DNA of 26,061 bases, taken from Peptococcaceae bacterium. GTDB taxonomy: Bacteria; Bacillota; Peptococcia; DRI-13; UBA5745. A program made the translations under genes and the position numbers. The stretch's first letter is position 1. The number at the start of each line of letters is the position of its first letter. Below, piece by piece: positions 21,815 through 26,061 of the stretch. The DNA is taken from positions 1 through 26,061 of the forward strand of contig JAISDM010000044.1 in the NCBI GenBank assembly GCA_031264885.1, in the 5' to 3' direction. Below the pieces are notes generated by a model, which saw only the letters and a list, made by a program, of their open reading frames with translations, did no database searches and had not been told where the DNA came from.

Positions 21815-23376
21815 TGCCTTATAAGCCTGTCATGCTGATTATTATGGACGGTTTCGGTTTATCTCCTTCGGACAACATTCAATTTGACGCCACACGTCTG
21901 GCAAAAACGCCTTATTATACCCAACTGAAGGCGAAGTATCCCTTTGCGCCGCTGGAAGCCTCGGGAGAGGCTGTGGGGCTTCCCGGGGGACAGATGGGCA
22001 ATTCTGAGGTGGGGCATCTGAACATCGGCGCCGGTCGGGTGGTGTATCAAGAGCTGACGCGCATCAATAAGGCCATCCAAACAGGGGAGTTCGCGGCGAA
22101 CGCTGTTTTGAACGGAGCGATGGACGCGGCTTCGGCAAACGGGAAATCGGTTCATCTGCTGGGGCTGGTGTCCGACGGGGGCGTCCACAGCGAAATGGGG
22201 CATTTGTACGCTTTGCTGGATATGGCCCGGGGGAAAGGGCTGTCCAAGGTCTACGTTCACGCGCTGATGGACGGCAGGGATACGCCGCCCACCAGCGGCA
22301 AGGGCTATATCGAATCGCTGGAAAACTATATGAAAGAAACGGGTGTGGGGCAAATCGCCTCGGTGACGGGCCGTTATTATACGATGGACCGGGATAAGCG
22401 CTGGGACCGGGTGGAAAAAGGATATCGGTGTCTGATATTGGGAGAAGGCAAGACGGCGGTTTCGGGAACGGACGCCATAGACCAGGCTTACGCCCGGGAG
22501 GAAACGGATGAATTTGTCAGTCCCACTGTCATTGTGAACGCCCGCGGACGCGCTGTTGGCTGCATCGTTCCCGGCGATACGGTAATCATGTTTAATTTCC
22601 GGGCAGATCGGGCGCGTCAGATCAGTTACGCGTTTACCGGCCCGGATTTTGATTATTTCAGCCGGCCGGGGGGGCTCCTGGGCGCGCGGTATGTGACCAT
22701 GACTCAATATGATGTGAACTTGCCTTCGCCGGTGGCGTTTATGCCCCAGAATCTGGATAATACCTTGGGAGAGGTGGTCAGCAAAGCGGGCAGGCGCCAG
22801 CTGAGGATCGCGGAAACAGAGAAATACGCGCATGTGACCTTCTTCTTTAACGGAGGCGTGGAGGCGGCCAATCCCCTGGAGGACCGGGTGCTGATCCCGT
22901 CGCCCAAGGTGGCCACCTACGATTTGAAGCCGGAGATGAGCGCCCGGGAAGTGGGGAACGCGGTCAACGAAAAAATCCGGGAAGGCGTCTATGATCTGAT
23001 TGTGCTGAATTACGCCAATCCGGACATGGTGGGGCACACGGGCTTTCTGGAGGCCGCCGTCAAAGCGGTGGAAACGGTGGATGAAATGGTTGGCAGCAAT
23101 GTGAAGGCCGTGCTGGAAGCCGGCGGCGTGGTATTGATCACTGCCGATCATGGCAACGCGGAGATGATGTGGGATGAGAAGACCCAGGAACCGCACACGG
23201 CGCATACCACGAATCCTGTTCCCTGTATCTTGGTGGGCAGGGACTTCGAGGGCGGAACCGTCGCTTCCGGCTCCCTGCGGGATCTGGCGCCCACGATCCT
23301 GGAGCTGATGGGCCTGGATAAGCCGCCGGAAATGACCGGGACCAGTCTGATCCTGACCCGGAATCCAAAAATTTAA
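21814..23376 (+). CDS. gpmI: 2,3-bisphosphoglycerate-independent phosphoglycerate mutase
   Basis: The 520-residue, Mn-dependent alkaline phosphatase-superfamily enzyme converts 3- to 2-phosphoglycerate. Asp12 (LIIMDGFG) and the nucleophile Ser64 (GQMGNSEVGHLNIGAG) are present, as are MDGRDTPP, NFRADRARQ, YANPDMVGHTG and the metal-binding TADHGNAE with a later His in PHTAHTTNPVP. The ATG shares a base with the tpiA stop. In many clostridia eno follows; here secG comes next. Confidence 0.97.
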   Translation: MPYKPVMLIIMDGFGLSPSDNIQFDATRLAKTPYYTQLKAKYPFAPLEASGEAVGLPGGQMGNSEVGHLNIGAGRVVYQELTRINKAIQTGEFAANAVLNGAMDAASANGKSVHLLGLVSDGGVHSEMGHLYALLDMARGKGLSKVYVHALMDGRDTPPTSGKGYIESLENYMKETGVGQIASVTGRYYTMDRDKRWDRVEKGYRCLILGEGKTAVSGTDAIDQAYAREETDEFVSPTVIVNARGRAVGCIVPGDTVIMFNFRADRARQISYAFTGPDFDYFSRPGGLLGARYVTMTQYDVNLPSPVAFMPQNLDNTLGEVVSKAGRRQLRIAETEKYAHVTFFFNGGVEAANPLEDRVLIPSPKVATYDLKPEMSAREVGNAVNEKIREGVYDLIVLNYANPDMVGHTGFLEAAVKAVETVDEMVGSNVKAVLEAGGVVLITADHGNAEMMWDEKTQEPHTAHTTNPVPCILVGRDFEGGTVASGSLRDLAPTILELMGLDKPPEMTGTSLILTRNPKI

Positions 23377-23510
23377 TATATATGTCCTAAATAATACAAT
23401 ATAATCTGTGAAGGGTCTATTGTTTTTCATGGGAAGACATGGTAACATCTTTTTATTGGTTACTGTCGCCTTAGTATCGTGATGAAAATTTGGATGGGAG
23501 GAAAGGTAAA

Positions 23511-23735
23511 GTGAGGACGTTTGTTTTGGTACTCCAGGTGATTTCGGCCTTGGGCCTGATCGCCACAGTGCTTCTGCAGTCCGGCAAAAGCGCGGGTCTG
23601 TCGGGATCCATAGCCGGCGGGGCGGAAACCCTGTTCGGGGGAAGCAAGAAGGGGCTAAATGAATTGTTCAGCAAACTGTCCACCGGATGCGCGGTGGCTT
23701 TCATGATTCTTACGCTGATTTTATCTATCTTATAG
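23511..23735 (+). CDS. secG: Preprotein translocase subunit SecG
   Basis: The 74-residue protein has two membrane helices (about residues 2-20 and 54-73) joined by the typical glycine-rich loop LLQSGKSAGLSGSIAGGAETLFGGSKKG. It is the small auxiliary subunit of the SecYEG channel. The start is GTG at 23511 after GGAGGAAAGG; the longer frame from 23490 would include the ribosome binding site. Its place after glycolytic genes is a conserved firmicute arrangement. Confidence 0.93.
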   Translation: MRTFVLVLQVISALGLIATVLLQSGKSAGLSGSIAGGAETLFGGSKKGLNELFSKLSTGCAVAFMILTLILSIL

Positions 23736-23825
23736 CTCACATCATTCATGGATCTCAGGATGTAAAGTTCTAAGACTTCTAAGGAAGAGATGTTGATCGG
23801 GGTAATGAAAGGGGAGGCTTCAAAA

Positions 23826-25928
23826 ATGACACTGCTGTTTTTAGCGCCGGCCAGCGCGGTTTTGGCGTTCATTTTCGCCGGCTGGTTTGCGTACTCGCTC
23901 ATGAAAAACGATGAAGGCACGGATCAGATGAAACAGATCGCGCTGTTTATCCGCAAAGGCGCCAACGCGTATCTGAAGAGGCAGTACACGGGTGTGGCGC
24001 TGTTTTTTGCCATAGTGTTTGTCGTTCTGCTCGTTTTGGGCCTGCTGGGATATCTAACGATGTTCGTACCCTTCGCGTTTCTCACGGGCGGTTTTTTCTC
24101 GGGCCTGTCCGGTTTTATCGGCATGAAAGTCGCCACATACGCCAATGCCCGCACCGCTCACGCGTGTTCGTCCAGCCTGAACAAGGGGCTTCGGATCGCG
24201 TTTTCCAGCGGGGCAATCATGGGTTTGGTCGTGGTCGGCCTGGGTCTGTTTGACATCAGTGTGTGGTTCTATTTCCTCAATTGGTTTTATAGAGCTTTGG
24301 ATGAAGCCGCCCGGATGCAAAGCGTTACGAGTACCATGCTGACCTTCGGCATGGGCGCCAGCAGTATGGCCCTGTTTGCCAGGGTCGGCGGCGGTATTTT
24401 CACAAAGGCCGCGGATGTGGGCGCGGATCTGGTGGGTAAGGTGGAAGCCGGGATCCCGGAGGACGATCCCCGGAACCCTGCCGTAATCGCGGACAATGTG
24501 GGGGACAATGTGGGGGACGTGGCCGGTATGGGCGCGGATCTCTACGAGTCCTACGTGGGGTCTATCCTGTCCACCAGCGCCTTGGGCGTGGCCGCGGGAT
24601 TCGGCCTTAAAGGGGTGACGATCCCGATGATTATGGCGGCTGTCGGCGTGGTGGCCTCGGTTCTGGGAACGTTTTTTGTAAAAACCGGCGAGCAGACGTC
24701 CCAGTCCGTTCTGTTGAAAGCCCTCAGGCGGGGGGTTTACGGCAGTTCTATAATCATCGCGGTGGCGGCGTTTTTCCTGGTGGTCAATATCTTGGGATGG
24801 GAGAACATAGGGGTCTATTACGCGATTCTGAGCGGATTGATCGCGGGCAATCTGATCGGATTTGTGACGGAGTATTTTACCTCGGACACATACAAGCCGA
24901 CGCAAAACCTCGCGGCTTCTTCGACGACGGGGCCCGCCACTGTGATCATCGCCGGCATCTCTCTGGGGATGCTCTCCACGGTGGTTCCGCTGATCATTGT
25001 GGCCGTTTCCGTGATGGCGAGTTACTATCTCGCGGGCGGCGCGGTCAATTTCAACCTCGGCCTCTACGGGGTCGGCATTTCGGCGGTGGGGATGCTGAGT
25101 ACCCTGGGGATCACCCTGGCGACGGACGCTTACGGGCCGATTGCCGATAACGCGGGCGGCATCGCCCAGATGGCGGATCTCCCGGAGATCGTCCGGGAAC
25201 GCACGGACGCGCTGGATTCCCTCGGCAACACGACGGCGGCTACGGGGAAGGGCTTCGCCATCGGTTCCGCGGCGCTGACGGCGCTGGCGCTGATCGCGGC
25301 GTATCAGGAGGAGATCAGGCTGCTTGCGGAACAGTACAAAATCCCGTTTGAGTTTAATTTGAGCATCATCAACCCGCCTGTACTCGTGGGCCTCTTTGTG
25401 GGCGGCATGCTGCCGTTCTTCTTCTCGGCCCTGACGATGCAGGCGGTGGGCCGCGCGGCGCAGCAGATTGTAGTGGAGGTCCGGCGGCAGTTCAAGGAGA
25501 TCACCGGCCTGATGGACGGTGAAGCGGAGGCCGATTATGAGGCTTGCGTGGACATATGTACGCGGAGCGCGCAGAAGGAGATGGTGGTGCCGGCGTTGAT
25601 CGCGGTAGTGGCGCCCCTAGTCGTGGGATTCCTCCTCGGCGTCAACGGGGTTGCGGGCATGTTGGCGGGCGCGGCTGTGTCGGGATTTTTGCTCGCCATT
25701 ATGATGTCCAACTGCGGCGGCGCGTGGGACAACGCCAAGAAGCACATAGAATCGGGCGCGTATGGCGGCAAGGGTTCGGACAGCCACAAGGCTGCGGTGG
25801 TGGGCGACACGGTGGGGGATCCTTTCAAGGATACATCGGGGCCGTCCATCAATATTTTGATCAAGCTTCTGTCCATGGTATCCATCGTGTTCGCGGCTTT
25901 TATCCTCAATAATTCGCTGTTCCACTGA
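23826..25928 (+). CDS. hppA: K+-dependent membrane-bound pyrophosphatase (ion pump)
   Basis: The 700-residue protein with about 16 membrane helices hydrolyses PPi and pumps Na+ or H+ outward. The PPi-site motifs are present: DVGADLVGKVE (197-207), EDDPRNPAVIADNVGDNVGD, DAYGPIADNAGG and the C-terminal DTVGDPFKDTSGPSINI. In GNTTAATGKG (467-476) Ala471 and Gly474 occupy the positions that are Lys and Thr in K+-independent enzymes, so this is the K+-dependent class, which includes the Na+ pumps. GGGAGG precedes the ATG at 23826; the longer frame from 23790 has no good ribosome binding site. Which ion is pumped cannot be settled by eye. Confidence 0.96.
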   Translation: MTLLFLAPASAVLAFIFAGWFAYSLMKNDEGTDQMKQIALFIRKGANAYLKRQYTGVALFFAIVFVVLLVLGLLGYLTMFVPFAFLTGGFFSGLSGFIGMKVATYANARTAHACSSSLNKGLRIAFSSGAIMGLVVVGLGLFDISVWFYFLNWFYRALDEAARMQSVTSTMLTFGMGASSMALFARVGGGIFTKAADVGADLVGKVEAGIPEDDPRNPAVIADNVGDNVGDVAGMGADLYESYVGSILSTSALGVAAGFGLKGVTIPMIMAAVGVVASVLGTFFVKTGEQTSQSVLLKALRRGVYGSSIIIAVAAFFLVVNILGWENIGVYYAILSGLIAGNLIGFVTEYFTSDTYKPTQNLAASSTTGPATVIIAGISLGMLSTVVPLIIVAVSVMASYYLAGGAVNFNLGLYGVGISAVGMLSTLGITLATDAYGPIADNAGGIAQMADLPEIVRERTDALDSLGNTTAATGKGFAIGSAALTALALIAAYQEEIRLLAEQYKIPFEFNLSIINPPVLVGLFVGGMLPFFFSALTMQAVGRAAQQIVVEVRRQFKEITGLMDGEAEADYEACVDICTRSAQKEMVVPALIAVVAPLVVGFLLGVNGVAGMLAGAAVSGFLLAIMMSNCGGAWDNAKKHIESGAYGGKGSDSHKAAVVGDTVGDPFKDTSGPSINILIKLLSMVSIVFAAFILNNSLFH

Positions 25929-25932
25929 AACG

Positions 25933-25958
25933 CGGACGGTTCCGGGCCAGACCGTCCG
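25933..25958 (+). terminator. Hairpin just after hppA
   Basis: CGGACGGT and ACCGTCCG form an 8-bp stem around a 10-nt loop a few bases after the stop codon. There is no T run, so it is at best a weak terminator. Its right arm is the start of the following MITE-like element. Confidence 0.4.
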
Positions 25959-26061
25959 AAAACGTACCCTAAATATTGCCAACACACAATATATGGGGTC
26001 ATTCGGTTGAAACGACACGCTATATATTGCGTTAACAATGCGATTTTTGACGTTTTCGGAC
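25951..26061. mobile_element. MITE-like element, cut by right window edge
   Basis: The left end GACCGTCCGAAAAC (25951-25964), inner ACACAATATAT and right end GTTTTCGGAC (26052-26061) match the element at 16864-16978. The last bases of the right inverted repeat lie outside the window. Confidence 0.7.

Noticed and set aside
23400..23405. TATAAT as a secG promoter
   Set aside because: No acceptable -35 box lies 16-18 bases upstream.
21859..23448. 529-codon open frame antisense to gpmI
   Set aside because: Same reason: it mirrors gpmI codons and has no family features or ribosome binding site.

Overview
The window looks like chromosomal DNA of an anaerobic, spore-forming member of the Clostridia (Firmicutes), probably a gut-type lineage that I cannot name. 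The evidence is a YtvI-type sporulation membrane protein, an Rnf ferredoxin:NAD+ complex, a K+-dependent membrane pyrophosphatase, sigma-54, and the clostridial order gap-pgk-tpi-gpmI-secG. AGGAGG-type ribosome binding sites are used throughout. Intergenic DNA carries GC-rich dispersed palindromes.

Layout. 1-275: an AT-rich gene cut by the left edge, with a terminator-like hairpin upstream. 384-723: a dispersed repeat, a truncated tRNA-Ser 3' copy and an intact tRNA-Ser(GCU). 759-2599 (-): nitroreductase and iron-type alcohol dehydrogenase. 2692-4164 (+): a small unknown gene and ytvI. 4336-4887 (-): an rnfG-like FMN protein. 5150-11640 (-): a type I-C CRISPR effector operon, read in the order DUF3791-like, DUF3990-like, cas3, cas5c, cas8c, cas7c. 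11644-12150: nested mobile-type repeats. 12196-16787 (+): rnfC-D-E-A-B plus a small ferredoxin, with no rnfG inside. 17204-18598 (+): rpoN. 18804-23376 (+): gapA-pgk-tpiA-gpmI. 23511-25928 (+): secG and hppA. The right edge falls inside another dispersed repeat.

The most interesting part is the leader of the cas operon (11500-11640, - strand). A consensus-like promoter is followed by a degenerate CRISPR repeat, a 36-nt spacer-like segment and one intact type I-C repeat, all inside the 5' UTR. The first 18 nt of the spacer-like segment are identical to the operon's own -10/start region. In the guide orientation this is the PAM-proximal seed. This is the layout expected of a CreA/CreR-type guide that directs Cascade onto its own promoter. 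The operon it would control begins with a DUF3791/DUF3990 pair (DUF3990 resembles ADP-ribosyltransferases), coupled by 4-nt ATGA overlaps to cas3. Cas3 itself carries an unusual N-terminal extension of about 77 residues resembling small proteins of that toxin-type neighbourhood. No cas1, cas2, cas4 or ordinary CRISPR array is present. My reading, which is inference, is a self-regulated, possibly toxin-guarded type I-C effector module lying between the rnfG-like gene and the rest of the rnf operon.

The energy genes form a coherent set. Glycolysis yields NADH and ATP, Rnf couples reduced ferredoxin to NAD+ and an ion gradient, and the membrane pyrophosphatase adds to that gradient from PPi.
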